Assembly: GCA_933228675.1 (NCBI GenBank) | Contig: OW121741.1 | Location: 42,121,080-42,185,079, forward strand | Length of the DNA stretch: 64,000 nucleotides | Origin: Stomorhina lunata | Taxonomy: Eukaryota > Arthropoda > Insecta > Diptera > Rhiniidae | Reading direction: 5' to 3' | Shown: one piece after another, positions 30,359 through 41,227 of the stretch | Position numbering within the stretch: the stretch's first letter is position 1 | Layout of the letters: each line of letters begins with the position of its first letter | Notes under the pieces: model-generated | What the model was told of the DNA's origin: nothing | What the model saw: the letters and a program-made list of their open reading frames with translations, nothing else | Databases searched by the model: none | Made by a program: the position numbers and the translations under genes

Positions 30359-31849
30359 TTAAATATCTACAGCTGCTATTTTAGATATAACTTTGAATAA
30401 ATTTTGAACTATCGCACTCGTAAAATAGACAAACAATAGAAACGTTTAGTCATTAAAGTTTAATGTATCTTAATCAGGCGGTTGAAAAGCAATAAAATTT
30501 CAAATTAGCTTTTAATAAGTATCTTTTTAAATAAACTAAAATGAAATTTATAAATAAAATTCACAGTTTGACGTCAATTTTTTTAAGTGGAATTTTGGTT
30601 TTTAACAGAATCTTAACAAAATTTTTAAACTAATAAATAATTTGACGCCTTTGCAAACTGATCGTAAAAAACTGAAAACAATTGACAGAATTACTCATAA
30701 AACCCAAGCAAAAGAAAAAAATACTTAAATTAAAATATGAATTTGATCGTAAAATATGAGAATATATAATATATTACTCGTATTAGTTAAACTACCCAAA
30801 CAAACGGGCATGTGGCACAAACATGAGCCCCGCTCACATAAAGATACCAGCAGGATTGTAACATCCAAAAGAATAACAACAAAATACATTGAAATTTTAA
30901 CTGGAAATAAAAACATGAAGAAAAATTATGACGACTCCTGTTGTGCGACAATCCAAAATGACAAAATGCTCAACTTTGCTTACGTTTCAAGAATTTAACG
31001 AAACGCAACAAAGTCATTCATCATCAATGGCTGCTGCCATCATTCGAATAACCTGCAGTGTTATCAAGAAACCCCTTCAAAACTAAAGGCAGACTTTATT
31101 TTAAGAAGGCGTTATTTTATTACAGTATTTGGTAATAATATTGGGAATTGCATGTGGTGTCCTCAACAAAGGAAATCTTTAAATCAGTTCCTTTGAAATG
31201 ACATGACAAAAGTTTATCAGTACCCAAATTGTGTGTGAGCTTTAGTTTGACTAACATGATCGTAGGAAGGAAAGGTTTGTGGTTAATTAAGTGGGTAAGA
31301 TATGAAATCTGGATTTTGTTTCATTACATATTAAAAGTAGTACATATGGGCAAAAATATTTAAAATTTAAAAATAAAAATTTGGCTGAAATCGTTAATCG
31401 TAATAATATCTAAGGCAAAGCTTTTTTAAAGAATAGTTTCCTGATCAATTTTGTGCTAAATTCGCGATGTGCTTCTGTGAAATGTTTTTAAATAAAGCCT
31501 TCTTGTTTTCAGCTAATAAAAAGATTTTTAAATGACATCCCTTACATGCCTTATGTGATTTTGTCTCAGTTTGCTATCTAAAACAATTAAAAGCCATATG
31601 CACTTTTTGCACGATTTTCAAAATAGATGGCAAAAAACTTGGGTTTTTTCGAGTGTGCTCCACGAAAAATCGGTATTTTGAAAAATTTATGTTCAAGTTT
31701 TCGTCAGTTACACCTGTCGTATGTTATACTTATATGGAGCACATTAATTAGATATATATCAAACGATGCGAAACTAAAAGATTTACCATTCCCTATAAAT
31801 TTGTTTGTAATTTCTTAAGGCGGCCGAAAAAGGGCAAAGTAAATACAAA
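30359..31849. other. Intergenic stretch, no recognised gene
   Basis: AT-rich sequence. Frames at 30725-30998 overlap on both strands and the one at 31627-31818 shows no domain. Confidence 0.4.
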
Positions 31850-32324
31850 CAAGTAAGAGTGTTATATTCGGCTGTGCCGAATCTTATATACCCACCATCA
31901 AGTTGTGTTAAATTTAGAAATATATCTCATATATCTACAAGGGTGCAGCCAATTCAAAATCTGGACCAAAACTAAAAAAATCGCTAAGCTAATTGGTATT
32001 GTTGGTAAAACCTTTGGACTAAATTCGGTTGCCGTAGCTTTATAGTTCAAAATTTAAAAATATATTAAGTCTCATAACCAGGTATAGTTTTAGATTAATA
32101 AGTTGTTAAATACTATTCGTTAATATGTAGTTAGGCTAAACACGTTAATTGTAATACGGCAGGTCCATATATTTCGTAAGGAGTTCCTAATACATTCATC
32201 ATATATAAAGTCTGGGCTGAACATTAATTGATGCCTATCTAATTTCATAGGTGTAATCTTAATATAATCAATGTACCTCCAAATCTTTTTGATTGTAGAT
32301 ATAAAACAGGGTTTGTTATATATA

Positions 32325-33616
32325 CAGGGTGGCCCAGAAAGACCGAAGTGGTGTGAATTCCTTATAACTTTTTTATTATAATTTTTTTTTCTTTTCTTTT
32401 CAGTATTTTGTAAAGAAGACTTGGATAATTTATAATGGAGCAATACACAATTGAACAACGTGCCCAAATTGTTGAAATTTACTTTTCAAATCAACGGTCC
32501 ATTGTGTTGACTCAGCGTGCATACCGTCGTCAATTTAAAGTGCGGGTTGCACCCTCTCAGTCAACAATAAACCGTCTGGTTGCAAATTTTCGAGAACAAG
32601 GAGCAGTAAGGAACCTTCCTGGTCCCGGCAGACACCGAACTGTCCACGCGGCTGACAATATTCAAGTGGTACAGGAGAGTATTCGGGAGGATCCAGAAAC
32701 ATCAACCAGGAGACGTTCGTCACAACTGGGCCTCTCAAGAACGTCGCTGCAGCGAATTTTGCACACCATAGGATTGTTTCCATACAAAATTCAACTTGTC
32801 CAAGAATTGAAACCAACAGATTACCAGCAACGACTTGACTATGCAATTTATTTCCAGGAAAAAGCACAAGAGAATCCAAATTTTATTCATAACTTAATAA
32901 TGAGTGACGAAGCCCATTTTCAATTAAATGGGTTCGTTAACAAGCAAAACTGTAGGATATGGGCTACGGAAAACCCGAGAGTACTTCATCAACGACAATT
33001 GCACCCAGTTAAGTGTACCGTTTGGTGAGGTGTTTCTTCAGAAAGGATCATTGGCCCATTTTTTTTTTTGAAAATGAACAAGGTGTCGCCATTTCCGTCA
33101 ATGGTGATCGATATCGCAAAATTTTGTAAGGCCAGCCGTGGAAAACCATCCGCAAATATGGTTCCAACAGGATGGAACCTCAGCGCACACTGCGAGGGCC
33201 ACAATGACTCTTTTACGCGACATCTTTGGTGAAAGAATAATTTCTCGTAACAGCAATTTTAATTGGCCTCCGCGGTCCCCGGATTTAACCGCTCCAGACT
33301 GTTTTCTTTGGAGCTATTTAAAAAGAAAAGTTTATGTTAATAAGCCTAGGACTATTGAGGAGTTAAAAACCAATATTTGAGAAGAAATTAACAACATACC
33401 ACCGGAAGTTTTGCGAAAGGTCATGGAAAATGTGTTGGAAAGAGCACATTTGTGCGAAGCAGAATATGGCCACCACTTGCGGGATATCATTTTTAATAAC
33501 TAATCCAAAAATATTCCCCATAAATTTAATGTATTTAAAAAAAAAATTAAAAAAATATCTCTTAAATAAAAAGTTATAAGCAATTCACACCACTTCGGTA
33601 CTTCTGGGCCACCCTG
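32325..33616 (+). mobile_element. DD41D mariner with both TIRs, transposase broken
   Basis: Left end CAGGGTGGCCCAGAAAGACC and right end, other strand, CAGGGTGGCCCAGAAGTACC; both continue CGAAGTGGTGTGAATT. TA flanks at 32323-32324 and 33617-33618. Length 1292 bp. The TIRs share the CAGGGTGGC start with the copy at 15660-16780, so these two are one subfamily and the 20.9-22.2 kb element is another. Confidence 0.92.
32435..33503 (+). pseudogene. DD41D mariner transposase, lightly damaged
   Basis: Starts MEQYTIEQRAQIVEIYFSNQ and stays open for 197 codons through the HTH region and the first catalytic block (IMSDEAHFQLNGFVNKQNCR). A TGA at about 33029 replaces the Cys codon after KCTVW. A length change in a T-run near 33060-33072 shifts the frame. 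The rest reads IWFQQDGTSAH (second Asp), SPDLTAPDCFLWSYLKRKVY (third Asp, spacing 41), a TGA after EELKTNI, and ends DIIFNN at 33503. Only about three lesions, all three Asp codons present. Confidence 0.9.
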
Positions 33617-34948
33617 TATAAGAATTATAGGCAAATGTTGACCGATTGTAACAAAATTTTACACACTGGCTGGTATATATATAGAGCTTATTCTTGCAAA
33701 ATTTAGTGACCATAGCTGTCATAGTTTCTAATTAAATAGCTTTTAACTATCCTTTGCTAAAATTTTTGGTTTCCGTGAGTGTTTTTTATATGAAAGCTAT
33801 AGTCAAATATGGACTGATTCCTTTAAAATTTGATAAACTGATCAAAAATTGCATAAAACTTCCCTATTTTAAATTTAATCGTCATAGCTATTACAATTGT
33901 ATTCAGTTTATCAGCATTAATGTGTTTCCCGGGGCGGGGTTATATGGGAGCTCTAACTAAATTTGAACCGATTTTGTCCATTTTCAACACACATCTTTTT
34001 CAAGATATTCAAAATACTTTTCTAAAATTTTGTTCCTCTAGCTCTTTTTGTTAAGACGCTATCGTGCTTTTATCTGACGGACAGACGGACATAAACAACC
34101 TTTTCTTTATGTATTTTTGTGTTTCCATAAGTTTTTTATATGGGAGCTATGGTCAAATGGTGACAGATTGCGACAAAATTTTGCACACTGGCTGGCATTG
34201 ACATAAGACTTCCTTGTGCTTAATTTAGTCTTACTAGCTCTTGTAGTTAAGGAGCTATCACGATTTTATCTGACGGACATAAATCCCCTTTTCTTTTTGA
34301 ATTTTTGTCTTTTCGTAAGTTTTTTATATGGGAGCTAGGTCAAATAGTGACCAATTGTGACAGAATTTTGCACACTGGCTGGCATTGATATAAGACTTTT
34401 TTGTGCCAAATTTAGTGGTTATACCTGTTATACTTTTAGATTTATTGGCATTTAAGTGTATTTTGGGTGAAATTTAGCCTGTTTTCGTAAGTTTTTTGTA
34501 TGGGAGCTATGGCTAAATGTGAACCGATTTCGATGAAATTTTATATGCTACCTAGTGCTTATCTAAAACTTCTAGATACCAAATTTTGTCATCATAACTG
34601 TCATAATTTGTCATTTATTAGCAAATAAGCGATTAGCCTAGACGAGGTTATACGGGAGCTATGGCCAAATGCTAACCGATTTTGCCCAATTTAAATACCA
34701 AAATTTTCTCAGAGATAAAGAATGTTTTTGCTAAGTTTCAGTTAGCTAGCTCTTTTCGTTTAGACGTTATCGTGATTTCAACAGACAGACAGACAGACGG
34801 ACAGACAGACGGACATAGCTCAATCGTCTTAGAATTTCATAAGGATTCAGAATATATATCGTTTTTGATTTTTGAACCAATATTAAGGAAATTACAAACG
34901 GAATGACAATCTCAATATACCCCCCATTCTTTTTGATGGTGGGTATAA

Positions 34949-36619
34949 CAAGTAAGAAAGTGCTATAATCGTAGCCTCACCAGCAATGTCAAAGGTATTC
35001 TTTTTCCTGTATAAAGACAAATATTCAGGGAGCGAAAATAACTGTTATTTTTGAATTTTTGATTAAAAAAAAAACAACCTCAAGGAAATGTCGGAGAATA
35101 AAACCAAGTATACCAATTTGATAGTCTTGGACCAAATTTTCATTCCTTTTTTTTTTAGAAAAAACATAACAGTTATTTTCGAGCAAAAATAAAACTTATT
35201 TTTTAACTTTTATTTTTTCGAGCAAAAAATAACCGTTAATTTTGACTTTTATTATTTCGAGCGTGAATAAATGTTATTTTTTGATTTTTATTTTTTCGAG
35301 CAGAAATAACAGTTATAAAAGTTAAAAGTTATTTTTGTATTTTAACCCCCAATTATGAATGCAAAACTCAACTCCATTAATTTTTGAGCATATGCAAATT
35401 ATTTTTACTGAAAAATTATCTTTGTTTAAAAATTTTTTTTAATGAATTTATCATGAATTTTAACAAAAATAACTTTTATTTCTGCTCGAGAAAAAAAAGT
35501 CAAAAAATAACTTCTATTCATGCTCGAAAAAATAAAAGCCAAAAATAACTGTTATTTTTTATCAAAAAAATAAAAGTAAAAAAATAACTTTTATTTTTGC
35601 TTGAAAAAATAAAAGTCAAAAATAACTGTTATTTTTTATCAAAAAAATAAAAGTAAAAAAATAACTTTTATTTCTGCTCGAAAAAATAAAAGTTAAAAAA
35701 AAACTTTTATTCCTGCTCGAAAAAATAAAAGTTAAAAAATAACTTTTATTTTTGCTTGAAAAAATTAAAGTCAAAAATAACTGTTATTTTTTATCAAAAA
35801 AATAAAAGTCAAAAAATAACTTTTATTTCTGCTCTAAAAAATAAAAGTCAAAAAATAACTTTTATTTTCTGACTTTTACGATAAAAGTTAAAACAGTTAC
35901 GGTCCCTGCAAATATTTGCTAAATTTTGCCATCATACAAACATTTTTCCAAAACTTATATATTTAAGCTGTTTTCGTCATTTGGACTTATATGAGAGCTA
36001 GGGTAAAATGTGGATCGATTATCTCGGAAATTGGCAAATAATTAATAATAATAATTAATTACAAACATTATGTTTGTAAAAAATAAACTTAAAATTCTTA
36101 TTATCTCAGATTTACGAGCGTTTTAGTGATATCTCATTTAGTGCGTTTTAACACATAAGTTTGTATCGGAGCTATAGTCAAATGTAAACCGATTTTAACG
36201 AAATTTGATACAGAGATTTTAGTTTATATAAACAGGATTTGTTTTAAATTTCATGAAAAAAATAATGATATTTGTGGCCAATATACCAATTCCGGGAAGT
36301 TGGGAGGTACCATAAGTAATGGACTTATTTTGACGAATTACAATAGCCATGGTCCCACTATCAAAAAAATTACCTGTTAAAAGATTCATCAAATTATCTT
36401 TAGAATTGTGACCTGAAGCTTGATTACATGGTTTACATGGGGGTCCAGCCAGCCGGCCGGCCTGCCAGATGGACGGACTGACATCGTTAAATCGACTGAG
36501 AAAGTGATTCTAAGCCTATTGGTATACTAAAAGGTGGGTCTAAGACAAATATTTCTATGCTTTACATACATCAGCACAAACTTATAATACCCTTTCCAAA
36601 TATGATGGTGAAGGGTATA
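34949..36619 (-). mobile_element. DINE-1/Helentron-like element, family B (copy B2), interrupted by a hAT foldback
   Basis: The hairpin-side end CAAGTAAGAAAGTGCTATAA is at 34949, directly against the family A element. The other end (minus-strand TATACCCTTCACCATCATA) is at 36619. It matches the copy at 1375-2160 through most of its length once the insert at 35026-35908 is removed. Sequence near 36440-36480 (CCAGCCAGCCGGCCGGCCTG) is a local variation of the family's CCAGCCAGCCAGACGGACGG box. Confidence 0.6.
35026..35908. mobile_element. hAT-type foldback element (copy 2)
   Basis: Exact 8-bp direct repeat CAAATATT at 35018-35025 and 35909-35916. The uninterrupted family B copy at 1375-2160 has ACAAATATTTGCTAAATTTT at the matching place, so the empty site is known. 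Ends CAGGGAGCGAAAATAACTGT and, other strand, CAGGGACCGTAACTGTTTTA. Arms are opposed arrays of AAATAACTTTTATTTCTGCT / CGAAAAAATAAAAGTCAAAA type units. No ORF. Confidence 0.92.
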
Positions 36620-37080
36620 CAAATTTGGCAGCCATTAAGTAGTATTAGAAATCACGAAATTACATTTTAGAGGACTATGAATTCATTCCCCAAGAGTATA
36701 TCTGAAATTTTGGGAGCTCAAATTTTCCAAATTCGTAAAAGTACAAAAATGATCGAATTGAAAGTCGGTTTCAAAAGAATCAAAACTACATATTTTGAAA
36801 AATTCCCAGACAACTTAAAATCCAGATTGACCAAATTTTATTAAGCAAAATATGTCAGGGAATCGATTAAATCGAAGGAGCTTGTTAAAGCGAATAGGAA
36901 AGGGAAACAAGTTTCCCTTATATAAGCCCCAAAACTGCTGATATTAAATATTCAAATCAAGTGGCTAAAGACATACCAAGAAATTCACTTACCTACAAAC
37001 CTAAATGACACGCACAAAATTTCATAGACCTTGTGTTATTGCTGTAGGCTTACCAGTCGATTGGGGATGCTGTGGTTATT
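36620..37080. other. Intergenic stretch, no recognised gene
   Basis: About 460 bases of AT-rich sequence between a family B element and a SINE; nothing recognised. Confidence 0.4.
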
Positions 37081-37203
37081 AATAGTTTTAATAGAAATAA
37101 TAATAACAGAAATTGATGTTGCCGTGACCAGGGCTCGAACCCTGCATGAATATGATATGTTATGCTTAGTAGTCGACGTACTAACCAACTAAGCCACAGC
37201 ACC
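37081..37203 (-). mobile_element. tRNA-derived SINE (copy 2)
   Basis: Minus strand: GGTGCTGTGGCTTAGTTGGT with A box TGGCTTAGTTGG, B box GGTTCGAGCCC, then GGTCACGGCAACATCAATTT and a tail (CTGTTATTATTATTTC) that matches copy 1 at 9783-9887. The middle between the boxes differs from copy 1. Not a functional tRNA: the cloverleaf does not close at standard positions. Confidence 0.65.
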
Positions 37204-37246
37204 CTTTAAACACTAAGTTTATAAAATTTTCTTTCCAATGTAATTT

Positions 37247-38128
37247 ATGTTCTTACAGAGAACTGATTTTTCATTTGATTCCGAGACTTATGTCGTTATT
37301 TACGATCACGGCGATACCAAGGTTAATAACTTTTCTTACATTCTCGAAACTATAGTTCTCAACAATAACGTGGAGTCCAATTCTGGTGTACTATCTGCTT
37401 ATAGAAAAATTGAACAAGTCGAAATCAATATGAATGACCTGAAAAAAGACCTTAATGACGTCACTTCAAGGGTAGCAAAATTAGAGAGTGTATCAGAAGA
37501 AATAACTTCGATTAAATTCGATTTGAATGAACTGAAATTACAGCACCTCAGACAGGAAAACTCCCTCGTAGCCTGCGACTTACGCATCAACGGTATACCA
37601 TTTTACGATGATGAAGGAATTTTTGATGACATTTGCTTCAATTTGGATATAAATACTCCCTCCGTAAAAGCTATATATCGTTTACAAAATCGAAATAATA
37701 AAACCAAAAACAACTCTCCTGATGCTGTTATTATGGTGAAATTAATGTCTCCATACGATAAAAACTTTCTGTTGAAATCTCTAGCTGGATTTAGAAAAGC
37801 TAAACGATGTCCTTTAATGCTCCAGCATATTGGCTTTAGAGCAGGAAACTCCGAGCGATATAAGTCCGATGGCCCTATTTATATCAACGAAAACTTATCG
37901 TCTAACAACTACAACATCTTTATATCAGCTCTACGTCTAAAGAGGAGCAATCACCTGAAATCTGATTTCACAATGCGTGGATTAGTCTATGTTAAAAACG
38001 ATATTTCCGATCAACCTGTCCGTATAGACACTATCCAACAGCTCAACGAGTTTTTTCTTCCTGCGAATAATGTACATCATGTCAACAATCAATCCAACCT
38101 GTTTTCTAGCAATATCTTTTCCCAATAA
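37247..38128 (+). CDS. LINE ORF1-like protein (coiled coil plus FP/ORF1p-type C-terminal domain), intact
   Basis: 293 aa, the second-longest clean ORF in the window after the mariner. Residues about 50-115 form a heptad-rich coiled coil (IEQVEINMNDLKKDLNDVTS, RVAKLESVSEEITSIKFDLN, ELKLQHLRQEN). An RRM-like segment follows (NSLVACDLRINGIPFYDDEG, KAIYRLQNRNNKTKNNSPDA, VIMVKLMSPYDKNFLLKSL). The C-terminal part IYINENLSSNNYNIFISALR, TMRGLVYVKNDISDQPVRID resembles the C-terminal domain of insect LINE ORF1 proteins often annotated as zinc-finger/FP-like. Such proteins bind element RNA as chaperones. The real start may be internal (M at 37430, NDLKKDL) because the first 45 residues look like unrelated sequence after a CAG. 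No ORF2 follows in this orientation, so the element is incomplete. Confidence 0.65.
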   Translation: MFLQRTDFSFDSETYVVIYDHGDTKVNNFSYILETIVLNNNVESNSGVLSAYRKIEQVEINMNDLKKDLNDVTSRVAKLESVSEEITSIKFDLNELKLQHLRQENSLVACDLRINGIPFYDDEGIFDDICFNLDINTPSVKAIYRLQNRNNKTKNNSPDAVIMVKLMSPYDKNFLLKSLAGFRKAKRCPLMLQHIGFRAGNSERYKSDGPIYINENLSSNNYNIFISALRLKRSNHLKSDFTMRGLVYVKNDISDQPVRIDTIQQLNEFFLPANNVHHVNNQSNLFSSNIFSQ

Positions 38129-38279
38129 AAAATTTTATCTTTATTCTGTCATTAATTATTTTTATTTAAATATTAAAAATTTAAATTTAAATTTTATTTG
38201 CCTCTTAACTACTTTTGAATTTATTATATTTTTTTAATTTTGAAACATTTCCTTTTCACCCCAGTTGTTGTCAAATCAC

Positions 38280-38800
38280 AAAGGATGTGCATCCCAGTAG
38301 TTTTTAAGAAGAGGTAGTTGGAACCCTAGAGAAAATGTGGCAGCAGTCTTCATGGAGTTGGAAATTGCCATTTCATGCAAAGGTCTCTGAGTAATTGAGT
38401 TGTTCTCATTTTGGCTGCAAGAAGGTAATGATCGGAGTCAATATTGGCTGCTCGAATTAAACGCACATCCAATTTTTTGATAGATGACTCTTGTCAACTT
38501 TAATATGGTCTATCCGATTTTTTGTATAATGTTTTACTATAATGAGAATATAACATATCAGCCAATCTTCTACTTTGACCAAAATGGCTACTTAAGTCCA
38601 AAGATATGAAATTCTTGTTTTTGATATACCGCAAGACTATGCCCATTCCATTTCACTGAGAACATTTAGAAACTTGATCTTGACAGCTATTGCCACAACG
38701 TCTAAGTATTTGAGTTTATTGTTGTTGGGATGCCAAGAAGTTGCGGTGTTCCCAAGCGGTTCCCCATCTAAGTGAATTCCAGAATATCGTTTAGGGAGAT
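38280..38800 (-). pseudogene. LINE AP-endonuclease domain fragment
   Basis: Minus-strand reading in shifting frames: WHPNNNKLKYLDVVA, then KNRIDHIKVDKSHLSKNW, then ANIDSDHYLLAAKMRTTQLL. The order N-x-IDHI ... DVR..R.ANIDSDHYLL.AK matches the C-terminal catalytic region (SDH motif) of the endonuclease of RTE/craniofacial-like LINEs. Frames change several times and the upstream catalytic residues are not recognisable. It runs opposite to the ORF1-like gene, so the two are separate insertions. Confidence 0.6.
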
Positions 38801-40111
38801 TCTATAGTAAGGGATATAGAAAAACACTTTTCCAATGACAATGTGAGGCAAGGGTTAATAAGTGGAATCTAATGTGACATCATCGTGTGAAATTCACAGC
38901 TTTCACAGCGAGTTTGTCTGATTTTATTTTTATCATATATAATGGATAATATTCTTCATTATAGATCACTCTCTTATAAATCACTTCTTCTAAAAATTTT
39001 ACTTACATAAACATCTAAGATTTATTTCAATTTACATAGATATTCAAAAGTGTGTACTGTTGAAATGTCAAGACCCTTCAATGCATTTCCAATGTTAAAG
39101 TATTCACTGCGAATTTAAGCATATTTACGCATCAAGTTCCATAAATATGCAAAATTAATTATTATTTCCAAAAGAACACAACGACAAAATTAAAGAAACA
39201 TATTCATTGTAATTATTGAAATATTCGTGGTTCCTTGAACTTGAATATATTTGAAAAAATCTTCAAGATAATTTATTTTATTTGCGTCGATACATTTTGC
39301 ATAAGAAAAACCACTTATTGTTAGTGTTTTCAAACGGATCAGATATAAACAAATGCAAGTAACAAATTGAGCAAATTCCAGATGTTAATACTGGCAAAGT
39401 TTTGTATTTCGTTTTGAATCTCTGTCTTCTATATATTTTTAAGCAAAAAAATCAATACCCTCAATTCTATATGAATGGCAAATGGAATGACAGACATTGT
39501 GGCTATAAAGAAGTAAAAATGATTAATGTGCGGCCTAAGTTTTACAAAAAGATACCCAATATGACACTAATATTATACCCTATATAATACATTATGATAC
39601 TGGTACCGATTGGTACTTAAAATTTACAAACCATTTTAGTTAGAATCAGTTGACACCATCATCGCCAAGTTTAAGGAATTTGGGAGTTCCTTTAAACTCG
39701 ACCACATTCTATACTGATGACCGTAGATGTCAGACTGTAATCCGATGTTGGGGGGTTTTTAGAAGTAGTAGTATTAACATTCTCCTTTTGTCCTTCAAAT
39801 AATATTTCTCGCAGATTAAAAAGATATGTATAACAAGAAGTGCTATAGAAAAGACTATTGACTTTACGAAATCAGATGTTGGAAAGGTTCGAAAAGAATA
39901 CAAAATATTGGATTAAGCTTGCCATCAGCGATTGGCAGAAGAAAGCGAACTTAAATTTGCTTGTAATCTCTCAGATGATCGAGTTATACAGATATAAATT
40001 AATAATAATAAAATATAATAAAAATACTTTGAGCGCAATAAAAATACTTCAAGAGTGAAGTAAAGGCTAAAAAAAATGCTATCTCAGGATAAAACAAGTC
40101 GGCCAAGCCAA
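38801..40111. other. Intergenic stretch, no recognised gene
   Basis: AT-rich. Frames at 39402-39587 and 39858-40058 show no recognisable motif. Confidence 0.4.
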
Positions 40112-41226
40112 GTTGTTACAAAAAATATGTGTACAAAAAATTAACATAAAATTCTCATTATCTTCAGATTTACGAGCGTTTTAGTGATTTTTATACCCTT
40201 CACCACCATAGGTGGAAAGGGTATATTGGGTTTGTGCTGATGTTTGTAACGCATAGAAATATTGGTCTGAGACCTACCTTTTAGTATACCAATCGACTTA
40301 GAATCACTACCTGAGTTGTTTTAACGACGTCCGTCCGGCTGGCTGGCTGGTCGGTTATCCATGTAAGCTTGTTATCACTCTACAGGTCGTAAGATAATTT
40401 GATGAAATTTAGCACAGGTTCATATTTTGGTCCAATGACTATCCCTATACTTTTTGGGCGAAATCGGATTACTATTTCTGGTACCTCCCATAGTAATGCC
40501 TTCCCGGAATAGAGTTTTTGGTCCTTTACAGCCACAAATTTAGTTGTATTTTAATAATTTTCAGCACAAGTATTGTTTATCATAACCTTAATCAGTTTTC
40601 CTGATTTTGTAGAAATCGGCCTATATTTTACTATACCTCCCATACAAGACACATTCTTAAAAGACGTTTATGTAGACAAAAAAGCACAAAAACGTTAATA
40701 ACTCTAAAGATAAATACATTTGATTACTTAAACTTTGCACAGATAAATATTTTGTAAATATAAACCAATAATCAAAATTTGGTAACAATCGGTTCATAAT
40801 TGACCCTAGCTCCCATATCAGGCCCTTAGCCGGAAATGATATAAATCTCGAAATTTAAAAAAAATAGCACATAGTATATGTATGTATGTTTGTATGTATA
40901 TCTCTAAGACTTAAGGAAAACTTGTTTAATTGTTGGTCCATATTTGACCTTAGTAGTGAAGGGTATTATATAGTCGGGCTTGACCGATTATAGCTTTTCT
41001 TACTTGTTTTTTTTTTTTTTTTGTCTCATTTAGTGCGTTCTGACAGAAGAGTTTGTATGGGAGCTATGGTCAAATGTGGACCGATTTCAACAAAATTTGG
41101 TACAATAATTTATATTTACATAATCAGTAATGGACCGATTTTGACGAATTTCAATAGCCATGGTCCCATTATCAAAAAATGATCTGTGCCAAATTTCATA
41201 AAATTGTCATTAGAATTGCGACCTGC
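40112..41226 (-). mobile_element. DINE-1/Helentron-like family B fragment (B4), split by another family B copy
   Basis: 40112-40191 matches the family B interval ending GAGCGTTTTAGTGATTTTT, and 41007-41226 continues it (TGTCTCATTTAGTGCGTT ... GGGAGCTATGGTCAAATGTG ... AGAATTGCGACCTG). The order and strand are those of the copy at 57748-58414. The insert between the two halves is family B in the opposite orientation. The right side stops where the 30-bp minisatellite begins, so the 5' end is missing. Confidence 0.6.
40192..41006 (+). mobile_element. DINE-1/Helentron-like family B element (B3), nested in B4
   Basis: Starts TATACCCTTCACCACCATAG at 40192 and ends with AGTCGGGCTTGACCGATTAT (weak hairpin) and TTTCTTACTTG at 41006. 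Both outer flanks are T-runs of the host element, and no duplication of host sequence is visible other than T. Insertion between T residues without target duplication is the behaviour described for Helentron-type elements. Confidence 0.65.
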
Positions 41227-41227
41227 A

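Larger units (their letters stand above)
31850..34947 (-). mobile_element. DINE-1/Helentron-like element, family A, with both ends, interrupted by a mariner
   Basis: The minus-strand 5' end is at 34947 (TATACCCACCATCAAAAAGA) and is followed by a GTCT-type microsatellite (ACAGACAGACAGACGGACAG at about 34780-34805 on the plus strand). Several diverged modules follow. Near 31900 comes GATGGTGGGTATATAAG, then the hairpin ATTCGGC-ACA-GCCGAAT and CACTCTTACTTG at 31850. The inverted TATACCCACCATCA motifs lie just inside both ends. Without the mariner at 32325-33616 it is about 1.8 kb. No coding capacity. This copy best displays the full architecture. Confidence 0.6.

Noticed and set aside
31850..34947. 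Family A as a classical TIR transposon because of inverted TATACCCACCATC motifs
   Set aside because: At one side the motif is subterminal, followed by a hairpin and CTTACTTG, and no target duplication is seen. The DINE/Helentron plan fits better.
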